From Brachionus koreanus (taxonomy: Eukaryota > Rotifera > Eurotatoria > Ploima > Brachionidae), in contig PJRA01000160.1 in assembly GCA_016987375.1 (NCBI GenBank), forward strand, positions 733,286 to 797,285: a DNA stretch of 64,000 bases. Direction: 5' to 3'. Numbering within the stretch: the first letter of the stretch is position 1; each line of letters begins with the position of its first letter. The position numbers and the translations under genes were made by a program. Of this stretch, positions 20,901 through 28,607 are shown one piece after another. The notes under the pieces were generated by a model that saw nothing but the letters and a program-made list of their open reading frames with translations, had not been told where the DNA came from and did not search any database.

Positions 20901-22554
20901 TTATTTTAAAGTTACATATTATTCCGCAATTGTCTCTATCGTCTACTACGACAGGTTGATCTGATAACCAATTAGTGTAATTTTCAACTTTTTCATCACC
21001 AGGACTCCAAAAGAATGTATCAATTGGTTTAAAATCTAATTTTAAAACTGTTAGTTTAAATAAAAAATAATCAGACATTTACCAGAAAGGCCAAGCCAGA
21101 AATCGAAATTGCTAAAAGTATTTTTTATTTCTCTTGCAATAAATCTTTGTTCATATTTACTTTTGTTAAAGAATTTTTATTAAAAATGTTTCTTGATTAT
21201 TTAAAATACTCTTTAATTGTTAGTAAACCGCCTCCATAATTTTTGCATGTAGTTTCTGCCTGAATCCAAGATACGTATTTTTGTCTCGATGAGTTTATTA
21301 AATAGCACTTATTCTTAAAAGGTATCCATCCTTCAGCACATTGTCCTTCAAATCAAAATATTAATTTAAGAGTTTTTCTTTCAAGATTTAAACCTTGGGG
21401 TTTTTGACATGCAAAATAGTATTGATTCGAACAGTAATCAATACTCCAAAGACCATCTTTCAAATCATTAATAACTGTACAGTTGCCTACTGTTGAAAAA
21501 TTTCCTTTACTTAATTTTGAGTGTAAGATAACGTTTAAAAAATTAATTCAATAATTTACATAAAATATGGTTGACCTGGAGCCCAATATTGAAATGGAAT
21601 TATAAAATGATCATCTACCCAATGGAGAACGCCATCATCTCCATTCTAAATTTAAATTTTGTTTTTTAAATTTTTAGATAAAAGAGCGTTTTTACTTTAT
21701 CTGATAAGCCAATCCATAAGGCTGTTTTGTATATTTTGTACCAATCGCTAACAAATATTTGCATTTTTTCATTTTTTATAACTACTAAATCACCACCTTG
21801 GTTCTGACACTGACTTCTTGAATCATCATAACTTAGTTTAGTCTTAAATATTTTAATACAAGTCCCATTGACAGGTTCCCAAAAGTCATCGATATTGCAA
21901 GTTGTTGAAATTCCTGAAATTTAAAGAATCTATCTTATAATTATTTTAAAATTCAAGTAAACTACCCATCGGTCTTTTGCAAATATAGGCTTTAGGATCA
22001 TTACAATTTTGATTAGAAAATGAACCATTTTTTGCCAATTGCAAGCAATCACCACTAATTAAATCAGGTTTTCCTGAGTCCCAATTACTTAAAAAATTTT
22101 GGATAATTTTAATTTATTAATTAATAAATATTATTCTAACTAACACTTGATTTGGCACTTTTATATAATTTTGAGAAGATGGCCCATCATTTACCTCTGT
22201 CCAAACCCAAGCCCCGTCACTTTGTCGACGGTATCCTCCCAGCCAAAATTCTTTGTTAAAGTTGTTGTTAACAAATTCGATCAAATAGTCTCTATCGCCT
22301 GTATCCTTAATTGAAGCTAATTCAGCTCCAAAGCTTTGACAAGCAACTCGTGCTTGATACCAGTTACGGGCAAGAACAGCTACACCAATTTTATAACAAG
22401 ATCCATATTGTTCATTCAAAATCCATCCCACTGGACATGATCGTTGGCCTAACAAACAGAATAAAAATCATCAAGTTATTAAAATCTTCAAATTACTTTT
22501 AATTGCCAAAAATTGAATGAAAAATATTATTAAATAAAAACTTTTTTTTTTCAT
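8413..22554 (-). CDS. Giant mosaic lectin receptor, mannose-receptor-like (about 34 exons)
   Basis: Proposed exons, minus strand, high to low: 22554-22497, 22448-22141, 22087-21966, 21913-21696, 21645-21576, 21504-21394, 21345-21210, 21159-21083, 21035-20916, 19480-19376, 19317-18985, 18957-18851, 18796-18442, 18377-17697, 17645-17563, 17508-17364, 17307-17152, 14946-14657, 14604-13749, 13693-13509, 13447-13285, 13231-13222, 13167-13031, 11825-11556, 11502-11354, 11303-11201, 11146-11003, 10954-10778, 10728-10546, 9891-9653, 9598-9169, 9116-8964, 8911-8720, 8660-8413. Every junction is GT-AG and in phase except 22141/22087, which is 2 nt off. The product is about 2,370 residues: signal peptide, CTLD x3, FN2, CTLD x3 plus a half, Cys-rich module, half CTLD, CTLD x3, FN2, CTLD, SUEL, FN2, CTLD x2, Ser/Thr stalk, TM, tail. 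By family analogy it is a carbohydrate-binding endocytic or immune receptor. A stop at 17132 allows a two-gene reading instead. Confidence 0.75.
8964..9891 (-). CDS. Lectin receptor exons: C-type lectin domains 13 and 14
   Basis: Three exons (9891-9653, 9598-9169, 9116-8964) join at AGA|GTATGT (phase 0) and CGA|GTATTT (phase 1). CTLD-13 runs from GCSKPGYFSLDNGKNCYQL to NMTSCDNPKPFICK, with WIGLQ at the domain core. A TTEPVPIITPPPPGYC linker leads into CTLD-14, which has CPDNWQEYGSFCYKF, WIGLEKN and KWYDSECF...YTCK. Neither has a clean EPN/QPD plus WND calcium-sugar set, so ligand binding may be structural or non-canonical. The next exon (8911) continues the frame into the stalk. Confidence 0.85.
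10546..10728 (-). CDS. Lectin receptor exon: third fibronectin type II domain
   Basis: One exon encodes a complete FN2 module: PCVFPFKYNN, QCTYE, KKWCCTSSDCDQDFKWGNC. The four family cysteines and the aromatic core are present, plus an extra adjacent Cys (WCC). Phase 1 introns bound it on both sides, the arrangement that allows module shuffling. It joins SUEL upstream to CTLD-13 downstream across a ~650-bp intron (10545-9892) in which I see nothing else. FN2 domains in mannose-receptor relatives bind collagen. That role here is inference. Confidence 0.85.
10778..11146 (-). CDS. Lectin receptor exons: rhamnose-binding SUEL/Gal_Lectin domain
   Basis: Exons 11146-11003 and 10954-10778 join in phase 1 (GATG|GTAAAT). 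The translation shows AGCEASDL, ENITLSCAQNLTIAIIKADF with GRD following, then C, VRDLCQEKNSCYLSANASIF, TDPCPGVKKQLRVWYQC. This is the SUEL-type order: C-E start, 'L-C' strand, 'A-yGR', 'V-C-g-C', 'F-DPC-gt-K-L-v-Y-C'. Such domains bind L-rhamnose or D-galactose in sea-urchin egg lectin and latrophilins. Sitting between a CTLD and an FN2 in one chain, it makes the architecture unusual for the mannose-receptor family. Confidence 0.85.
11201..11825 (-). CDS. Lectin receptor exons: second FN2 domain fused to C-type lectin domain 12
   Basis: Exon 11825-11556 holds FN2-2 (GPCVFPFKYKN, ECVTFENRSPWC, DQDLRWGYC). It runs straight into CTLD-12 (IKCFRFVNDRKSFSEARKVC) without the usual opening loop. Exons 11502-11354 (YWLGMWAPSG, YTNWAPNKPG) and 11303-11201 (ERCVVISG, WINVDCNSQNYFIC) complete it. 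The junctions CAAT|GTGATT to CTAG|CT and GGA|GTAATT to TTTAG|AAT keep frame. The sugar-site position reads KPG rather than EPN or QPD. The 1.2-kb intron upstream (13030-11826) contains an old MITE end. Confidence 0.85.
12110..12188. repeat. Fragment of a TA-flanked MITE (single terminal repeat)
   Basis: The segment ends in CTACGCGCGAACCTTA and is preceded by a diverged AGATAGTAGGGTACTTTTG. This matches the right end of the full-length element at 15158-15682 (AGATAGTGCGGTAGTTTTC then CTACGCGCGAACCTTA). No partner end was found beside it. It lies inside an intron of the lectin receptor. Confidence 0.7.
13031..14604 (-). CDS. Lectin receptor exons: C-type lectin domains 9, 10 and 11
   Basis: Exon 14604-13749 encodes most of CTLD-9 (GFLSYENRCFHLEL, KWIGLN, SFSNWDRNKPN, FWSNFDC), a TTPTTPTTPEP linker and all of CTLD-10. 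CTLD-10 has CPNSWTESDNKC, FWIGLNKL, LNWDFGQPDD and RWRDIFC. QPD with a W-x-D is the galactose-type calcium-site pattern. Exons 13693-13509, 13447-13285, a 10-nt microexon 13231-13222 and 13167-13031 build CTLD-11: YYNGKCYYA, WWIGLYASSS, HWNSGEPNDAHGG, then SFWNDVNC. EPN with WND is the mannose-type pattern. These are the two domains most likely to bind sugar in the classical way. Confidence 0.85.
14657..14946 (-). CDS. Lectin receptor exon: C-terminal half of C-type lectin domain 8
   Basis: The exon opens (TTTAAAG|CA) with KESVWVGMYDELSG and continues YTNWAPNEPNSNAQCVAMH, WLVTSCNYKNGFFCKKK, then a PVPATLTTTQTPGCPQ linker. This is only the second half of a CTLD and includes an EPN motif. The first half, with its two or three cysteines, is not found in the 2.2 kb upstream. 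That stretch is instead occupied by a MITE and a LINE. The donor CAA|GTAACT joins in phase 0 to exon 14604. Either an exon was lost or this marks the start of a separate gene whose first exons I cannot see. Confidence 0.75.
15158..15682. mobile_element. TA-flanked MITE with ~120-bp terminal inverted repeats
   Basis: The left terminal repeat (15158-15280) begins TA-AGGTTCGCGCGTAGGAAA. The right one (about 15570-15682) ends CCTACGCGCGAACCT-TA. The repeats also share AAATCCAT-TTTTTAGGTGTGGTCA. The flanking TA on both sides fits a Tc1/mariner-type target duplication. The ~290-bp interior has no transposase ORF. A decayed end of the same family lies at 12110-12188. It sits in the big intron between CTLD-8 and the Cys-rich exon. 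Confidence 0.85.
15770..16582 (+). mobile_element. Non-LTR retrotransposon (LINE) 3' fragment, decayed
   Basis: Plus-strand reading gives LLGFKIDQNLKF, then NKKLFSIKRLFYLSISVKIQFFK, the end of a reverse transcriptase (the 'LG-ID-kL-f' and 'k-L-alkrlf-l' region). After a frameshift it continues into LEKYGLYAFQHRILERML. The copy ends near 16582 with AAAAAAAATAAATAAA, a typical LINE tail. Multiple stops and a 5' truncation show it is dead. It is inserted antisense in the lectin receptor intron. Confidence 0.8.
17132..17307 (-). CDS. Lectin receptor exon: small Cys-rich module, possible alternative terminal exon
   Basis: The translation is DVQDSCTQYFSPTTGGGG, NCIHKDQCPNNFYVTNLC, then ECCLDTDRC. 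The spacing C-x5-C-x10-C-x9-CC-x5-C resembles the small 'GxC...C...GyCPG...CC' module found in secreted hydrolases and adhesive proteins of invertebrates. The resemblance is from memory and is tentative. A strong donor (GAT|GTAAGA at 17151) would splice in phase 1 to exon 14946. If it is not used, the frame runs AGA-TGT-AAG to a stop at 17132-17134, giving a secreted protein that ends in this module. The evidence does not decide between these. Confidence 0.65.
17364..18957 (-). CDS. Lectin receptor exons: C-type lectin domains 4 to 7, one of them halved
   Basis: Exons 18957-18851, 18796-18442, 18377-17697, 17645-17563 and 17508-17364. CTLD-4 finishes here (AWIGLKNSG, WMTIDCNTKIQNFVC). CTLD-5 spans CGRGWIERPFSNFCYQI to FWLGANRES and WKTIECDNSFG. 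Then comes a half domain, CDNSWSLYNSNCYKYF to EYLVSLIQMKTSDKLA. It runs straight into CTLD-7 (NLGCPSGWNFSTIENTCYQL, IWIGLKRKSG, QYSNWDTNFP, KWYDVDCSG) with no second half. All junctions are GT-AG and keep frame. No EPN/QPD motif is intact in these domains. Confidence 0.85.
18985..19317 (-). CDS. Lectin receptor exon: first FN2 domain plus start of C-type lectin domain 4
   Basis: A single 333-bp exon encodes GGNSDGKPCVFPFVFEG, YECGKYGDRNQEWCSTTTNY and DSDKKWGFC, a complete FN2 module. It then runs directly into CTLD-4 (YICENGWIEADGLCYQLF, FDQANSVC). It is bounded by phase 1 introns (AATG|GTATTA upstream, TTTT|GTAAGA downstream). The direct FN2-CTLD fusion in one exon is repeated at 11825-11556, suggesting the FN2-CTLD pair was duplicated as a unit. 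Confidence 0.85.
19376..22554 (-). CDS. Lectin receptor 5' exons: signal peptide and C-type lectin domains 1 to 3
   Basis: Exon 1 (22554-22497) encodes MKKKSFYLIIFFIQFLAIK, a clear signal peptide, and splices (AAAA|GTAATT to TTAG|GC) to CTLD-1 (CPVGWILNEQYGSCYK, FWLGGYRRQ). CTLD-1 continues at 22087 (NWDSGKPD, YICKRP), but that junction is 2 nt out of frame with any GT donor I can find. CTLD-2 uses exons 21913, 21645 and 21504 (LWIGLSDK, WSIDYCSNQYYFAC). CTLD-3 uses 21345, 21159, 21035 and 19480 (CAEGWIPFKNKCYLI, FWLGLSG, YTNWLSDQPV, WYVTSNCFQKLPFIC). The last step crosses a 1.4-kb intron containing a TTAA MITE and a retroposon tail. Confidence 0.8.
19698..19860 (-). mobile_element. Retroposon 3' end with (ATT)n tail
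   Basis: A short (AAT)n microsatellite at 19698-19723 directly abuts a more complex segment to 19860. On the minus strand the segment reads ...TAGCTTGTTGTAACTCAT followed by (ATT)n, as at the 3' ends of RTE/CR1-like LINEs. It includes an AAGATAGG / CCTATCTT hairpin. No coding part is left. It lies in an intron of the lectin receptor. Confidence 0.45.
20064..20269. mobile_element. TTAA-flanked MITE, 206 bp
   Basis: It begins TTAA-CACTCGGATCGGTG and ends CACCGGTCCAGTG-TTAA, so the ends are near-perfect inverted repeats inside TTAA duplications. TTAA targeting is the hallmark of piggyBac-type transposases. The interior is AT-rich and non-coding. It is inserted in the 1.4-kb intron of the lectin receptor's CTLD-3. 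Confidence 0.8.
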
Positions 22555-23879
22555 TTTTCTCTAAAATAAAAAAATTAACTTGTTATTTTATTTTCCCGTT
22601 TTTTATGAGGTGATGTTACAATACAAGTTTCACATAATCATACAGATTGAATTTAGACTGTAAATTTGTTTATTAATCAAGAAATTTATTATCTTGAAGA
22701 GAAATTTCAAAGCAAAATTAAAAAAAAAGATAATTTTTTAAACTCATATGATTTCTGATCACAATTTTTTACTTTATATAATTTTTATCTCATTTGATTT
22801 ATCCTATTTTAACACATTCATCGCTTATGCTTTATTAAAACAATCGTTTAAATTAAATACATAAATAATTAAAAATTATACAAAACATATACATTAAACT
22901 TAAAAATTAATAATATTTTAAGATTTAACTGAAGATTTTCTATTTAATTTCTATAAAATTTTGTACTATATATCCAGTGCTACAGCTTTAATACTTATTA
23001 TCACTTGAAATTTATCAAGAAAAACGTTAAAAAATTTGAAATTTTACCAAAAAAATTATTGAAAATTCGTCATCTATATACTTTTTTACATTTTTCTAGA
23101 ATGAAGATAAAGTATATTAAATTTTTTTTGTTATATAAGGAATAATTTTTCATTTAATTGAAAACGAAGAAAAATTGTTAGATATTTTAAGCTTGTTACT
23201 AATTTTAGTTTGATTTTTTTTTATCATTTCAATTATCACAAGTTTTTTAGATGGAATTTAGAAATTAATTTACTTAATTCATTCATTTTTGTACATTAAA
23301 TTCTAAGAAATTTTTGTTAGTTATTTAAAATAAAAATAAACAATCATTAAAATAACTGAAATAAAACAAATTTTTTTAACTGAAATAGTATCAAGTTTCT
23401 TCTATTGGAAGATATTGTTAAATTAAAGGAAAATAAAACTTATTAGAAAATAAAATCAAAATATTGTCAAATTTATTTTATTAAAGAAAAAAGTAATTGA
23501 TGCTCGTAATAAAATTCATCGAAAAATAAGTATATCATAAAACCGGGTAAAACTGATCACTTATCAACAAACCTCAACCTGGGAGTCAATTTTTCGAACT
23601 AGTTCCTTTTTTTAATTTAAGCTTAGATTTTTAACAATATGATTAAAAAGAATTGAAATTACCCTTAATATCAGAATTAAACCGATCAGCTTTCAAGTTG
23701 AATAAGAAGAAGATTTTTTGAATCGGAAAAAAAACACAAATAAACCTTTCAAAAATTAACCATTTGGTTTTTTCTTTACATGTTTCGAAGCTTTTTTTGC
23801 ACTTAAAACATTTTTTCCTCATCATCCTCCTTGGTCGTTCTCTTCGTTTATTTAACTTGTTTTTTCTACGGTCAACTTA

Positions 23880-24195
23880 TTTTAACTAAACTGACAAAGC
23901 AGGAAGACTAATCTAATCCCGCTATAGTAGACTTTTCGTTTTTTTTTGTTTCTACCGACATTGTCCAGTTTGTTTTTGAACTGGTTGGTCGAACTTGCTG
24001 TGACGACGTTGGCAGCTATTTGATCATTCTATTTGAGTTTGTTGTTCACCATTACACCAAGATCGCGCTCAGTAGTAGGCTCAGCTAATTCAACCCTCAA
24101 ATCATCAATATTTAAAATTGAGATTATTTGCCTAGCAATCTTTGAGTTGCCAATAAACATTACTTTACACTTTGATTCATTAAATTCCATACTCT
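23880..24195 (-). mobile_element. Non-LTR retrotransposon reverse-transcriptase fragment, decayed
   Basis: The minus strand reads MEFNESKCKVMFIGN, then EPTTERDLGVMVNNKLK, a stop, and then FKNKLDNVG. The first two are the family 'fN-sKCkvmh-G' and 'ERDLGV-v---LKw' blocks that follow the YxDD region. The last resembles the end of ORF2, so the middle has been deleted. It is inactive. Confidence 0.75.
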
Positions 24196-25495
24196 TTCAA
24201 GAGAGTTCATTTACTTTATTAATTAATTAATAAAAGGATAAACACGAGTGAATATTTGACGATTAAAGAGAAGAGATGTTATTTAAGAGATTTAGACAAA
24301 AAAATTTTTTCCTCAGCTGATCGATTTTAGCCATAATTTTGAGAAAAAACGTTTTTTCGTTTTTTTTTTTGAAAAGACATACCAAACTAAATTCGGTAAA
24401 AAAATTGAATTTTTCGGAAAATTTTGCTGTGACTCATAAGTTTTTTTTTTTAAAGTTATCAATAGGCTTTTTCTTTGAAGTTTAAAGTGAAGAAAATTAA
24501 TTGTTTAATTTTTTTGGTTTGGATAGTTTTTGTTCAAATGAAAAAGACAATTAATTTCAATTATTTAGTCAAAACTATACATTTTCTTGTAGAAAATTTT
24601 TCCTAGTTACTAAAAACATAAAATAAGAGAAGTCTCAAATTATCAGCAAAACATTACTCTATTAAGACACTTGTTGGACTATAATAACTATTTTATTTAA
24701 TTTTGAAATTAATTTTTTAAATATAAATTTTGACCTGAGGAGGTCTACACAAGTTTTTTTATCAAAAAATAATAATAATAAGACCATTTTTAATTTAAAA
24801 ACTAACAAGAAAAATTTGAAAAACCTTGACACAGGAATGAGTGATCGGTTTTACCCTGTTTTATGATATAATAAAATTAAAGTCAAAAATATAACTCTCC
24901 CAAAATTGATTCAAGCTTTTAATGAGAGAATAAACGCTTCTTGCTCAATATTTCTTAATTCACATTTTCGAATTCTAATCTCTGCAAAAACTCTTCATTT
25001 TTCTGTAAATACACATCATTAAAAAAGCATTAGATTCAAAAATTAGAGATATGCTTAAATTCTGCAAAAGAACCAACGTTTCTTCATTTATTTTTTTGAC
25101 ATTGATGTTTCTCTTGTCATTTAACTAGTAATGTTATCTGCTTTTTTTTTGTTTTCAAGAAATAGTAAATTTTTATCTAAATTTTAGAATTAAAAAAATT
25201 AAATTTCATGGCTGATGAAAAAATTAAAATAATATGATAAAATCAAAACAGAATAAAATATAAAAAAAAAACAAAGATAAAATCTATAAAAATGAATATA
25301 TGATATTATTCAATTTTTTGATTTGCATTAAGAAACAAATTGATGGTTTTTGAACGTAAGCAATCTTAAAATTGAATTAGAAATTAAAATATAAATTTGT
25401 AAATATCTCGAGCTGCTCTTAACTCGATAAATTTCTCAATCATTCATTTTACATTTACTTTAATTAGTGTAATCTTTATTATATTTTTTAAACTT

Positions 25496-25718
25496 TTAAC
25501 ACTAGAACGCTCGAGGGGTTTTTTAGACCCCTTTTTGAAAAATTGAAACTTGATTTTTACCACATGTAAATAAAATTTTAAAAAACAGTTTTTATTATCT
25601 AAAAATTTTGATTGTAATTTTTTAGAAAATGAATAAATTTTCAAAGAAAATGTTTAATTTATCTTGATAACTTTATTTAAAATTTTAATGAGAAATCAGC
25701 CGGGCTTTCTAGTGTTAA
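25496..25718. mobile_element. TTAA-flanked MITE, 223 bp
   Basis: The left end is TTAA-CACTAGAACGCTCGAGGGG and the right end is GGCTTTCTAGTG-TTAA. The ends share an inverted CACTAGAA/TTCTAGTG core inside TTAA sites, as in piggyBac-type elements. The left flank also contains a GGGGTTTTTTAGACCCC hairpin. There is no real ORF. The terminal sequence differs from the other TTAA MITE at 20064, so two families are present. Confidence 0.75.
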
Positions 25719-25869
25719 TTTTGGATTTGTGAATATAGAATATAGAATATATTCTTTTAAGTTTATTGATTTTTATAAAATCATGTAATGTCAATTATTT
25801 TTTAGATAGTAGTAGTATAAAAATACTGCGACTCTTTGGGGTAAAGCTTCTTTAAAGCTTTGGTAGTTG

Positions 25870-26320
25870 ATTCTACTATTTCATGAGCCACTTGTTTAGA
25901 TTATTTTTGAAATTGTTTATTGATCCGGAATTAACAATGTGCAGAGGTGAACTGTTCCAAAGATTAACTACTTGGTTAGTTAAGAAATGTTATCTTTGCA
26001 CGCAATTTTAACCTCTTCCATAACATTAGTCTTCTCAAATTGTACGCTAGATTACTAGAAAAATTTAAACTATTCTCAGATTAAATAGTATCGTATTCAT
26101 TAATTTTTTACATAGTTGAATTAAATCTAATTAATCTAATTTTGTGTTCAGATAAGTTAAACATCCTTAGTCTAAGTATTTTCGAAGTAAATGAATGATC
26201 TTTGTTCTTTCACGACTTCAGAAATTTCTTTCTTAAGAAATGAACGCCATGAACTTATGGCAAATTCTAGATGAGATCTTACTAATTCTGTGTAATGCAT
26301 TATTAATGAATCAATTTTAA
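25870..26320 (-). mobile_element. LINE ORF2 C-terminal fragment, decayed
   Basis: The minus strand reads YTELVRSHLEFAISSW near 26300, matching 'yt-LVRphLEfai-vW', then degenerate sequence. Near 25960 it reads QVVNLWNSSPLHIVNSGSIN, NNFKNNLNKWLMK and a stop at 25876-25878. That is the usual end of Jockey/CR1-type ORF2. Frameshifts and stops lie between. This shows the same lineage as the 23880 and 58850 fossils. Confidence 0.8.
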
Positions 26321-26695
26321 TATAAACGGCAAAGTAAAATTTTTGATCAAATTTCATTTTTCAAAAATGATCAAAACATTCTAAATGCGCAATTAAATTT
26401 CAATGCATTTTTAGAAATTACAATCCTTTTTCAAAAGCTGATTTGCAGCTTAAAAAAAGTCTTATTTATAGATAAATCTTCTATTACCAAGGCGTATTGA
26501 TGCTCACTGAGGTATGCGCGAAGGCGCGTCCGCACGTATAAGATTTCTAGACTGTAGATACTCAGAATAAAGTTGATAAGGAGGATGAGGGACATAAATT
26601 TGTGCCTTGATTCGGAATAGAATTTGGTCCATTTGGCATTCTTTTCCAAAGCCCGATCACTGCTTGATTGTCGACATGTAGGTTGAAATAAAACA

Positions 26696-26786
26696 GCCCG
26701 TATAGCCGAGTGGTTTGTGTGTTAGTCATGCAAGCAGAGGGTGGATGGTTCAAAACCCACTGAGGGTGGAAAAATCTTCAAAATAA
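26696..26786 (+). mobile_element. tRNA-derived SINE head
   Basis: The segment holds an A-box-like TAGCCGAGTGGTT and a B-box-like GGTTCAAAACC about 40 nt apart, as in tRNA-Leu/Ser. The ends do not form a 7-bp acceptor stem, so it is not a functional tRNA. A decayed second copy at 35508-35612 shares TCATGCAAGCAGAGG, GGTTCAAAAC and the following AAAATCTTCAAAATAA. Repetition plus internal polymerase III boxes identifies a SINE. The body and 3' end are not delimited. Confidence 0.65.
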
Positions 26787-28607
26787 CCAAAAGTGGTTAC
26801 AAACTTACTTTAGGGGTGAATCTTTTTGTTAAAGAAAGCCTGCTTAAAATCTATCTTGATGTACCAGACGTGATTTGGCCAGAATTGTTCTTGAACCTCT
26901 TGATACAAAGATTTTAGAGCGAATTTTGGCGTCTCAATAACTTTGGTGAGCGCCGCAAAAAATCCGCAATGGGCCTAACTTTGGAGCCAGGTCTCCTAAC
27001 TGGGAAAAACGTCCCGCAAAACCGGGGCGGGTAAAAAATAGGGACTTTCTATATTATATTGGCCTTAAGTAAATTTGCGATGACCAGCTGCCTATCTGGA
27101 TCGCTCTGGGAAATCTTGGACCTAAAGAACTGTGTCCTAGAATTGAAGATGAAATTTTGATTGAAAATTGAAATTAAAGTAAAACTACTTGAATTCGAGT
27201 GTTCCTTATTCGGAAAATAGAAGTGTAATTGAAAGTAAGTTTCATTTAGTCGATTTGGAACTCAAACGAATTATCTCATAAAATTTTAGAATAGATTATT
27301 TTTCATGAAAAACAATATTCAAATAGTCAAATTTATGTAAAAATTTAAACAAATTTACATTAATTTTTTTATTTCATTTATTGACAAGATCATATGGTAA
27401 GATTAATTAAATTTAATATTTTGATTGTAAACTTAATCAAGAATTCAAAAATAATAGCCACTTCTGATTTGGACCTTAAAAATAGAATTTTTTTTTGCAT
27501 AATTTTCTTTATGAAATGTGAATTAAAAAACAATGTTTGTGAATAAATCAAAGAAAACTTGTTTTTTAAATAAAATATTCAATCAATATAGTGTATAACT
27601 GACATCAATGTCATCTATTATTGTTAAATTCTAGAAATTTATAAAAAATAAACTTTAGAAATTTATGTTTAGCTTAACTTAAAGATTTTTTGAAAGACAC
27701 CCTAAAAAATCTTTAAATTTAAACTTAAATAAATATCTTTTTTTATAAATGAGCGTTATCGAAATTTCAAAGTTGATTTTTGTGTTAAGATAATTTTTTA
27801 TATGATAATACTAAGAATAAAATAAAAAGGCTCTAATGAATAGAGAAATAACTTTTTAGTTTTTTCTTAAAAAAAATTTATGTATTTTAGGCATAATTTT
27901 CATAATTTAAAAAAAAAAATTTCAAAAGTAATAGATTACAAAAAAAATATCGTTGGATTGAGTGTAAATGACGACTGTGAATATTACACGCTAATCATAT
28001 TTTGCGTTTACCAAACTTCTTTTTGCACATTCACTTTGTATTTTAGAAATTAATTATTAATAACTCTCAAAATCCAGGAGGGGGTGCTTTATGTTACATA
28101 TTTTCTTTGTTTTTAGTTAAATTAATTTAACCATTTTTAAAATTAGCAATAAAAAGCCTAAAATTAAAAAATAAAAAAATTAATTTTTTTTAATGATGCA
28201 TATTTAAATGGAATTGAAAGTAGAAAGATAAGTTAGCACAAGGGTTCAAAAAAACCCTTCCGTGTTTTTGAGTTTTAAGAATAAAATAAAATTGACTTAA
28301 TAAATTAGGAAATAACTCTTTCGAATAAATTCTACTAACAATTTTAGATGTTTAAAAATGAATTTAAAAATAGATAAATCTCTCTTTTAATGCTTAAGCT
28401 TATTGTTAAGTTAATAAAATTAAAATTGAATGAATTTTTTTATTGTTTTTTTCAAATAAATGTATATTAGGTAATTAATTTATACTGAGAATAAAATATT
28501 ATGAATTTTATATTAATAATTTTTTCTCTCAAAACGTACTTGAAATAGATTACAAAGTTTATATTGTTCAAATTTTAGAGCTAGTCCTCTAATTAAAGCT
28601 CTTTCAA

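Larger units (their letters stand above)
22555..28607. other. Intergenic region rich in transposon fossils
   Basis: Six kilobases between the divergent starts of the lectin receptor and TIMELESS-B, so both promoters lie here. It contains two minus-strand LINE fragments, a TTAA MITE and a tRNA-derived SINE, each listed. A further 26480-27180 block is clearly richer in G/C (for example CAAAACCGGGGCGGGT near 27018) and looks like more repeat sequence of unknown type. I find no intact gene. Confidence 0.55.

Noticed and set aside
24033..24230. Plus-strand open frame of 65 codons
   Set aside because: Antisense shadow of the minus-strand LINE reverse-transcriptase fossil.
25444..25644. 66-codon minus-strand open frame
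   Set aside because: It lies across the border and body of a TTAA MITE and has no protein-like features.
26696..26770. A functional tRNA gene
   Set aside because: A- and B-boxes are present, but the acceptor ends do not pair and a decayed repeat copy exists, so it is a SINE head.
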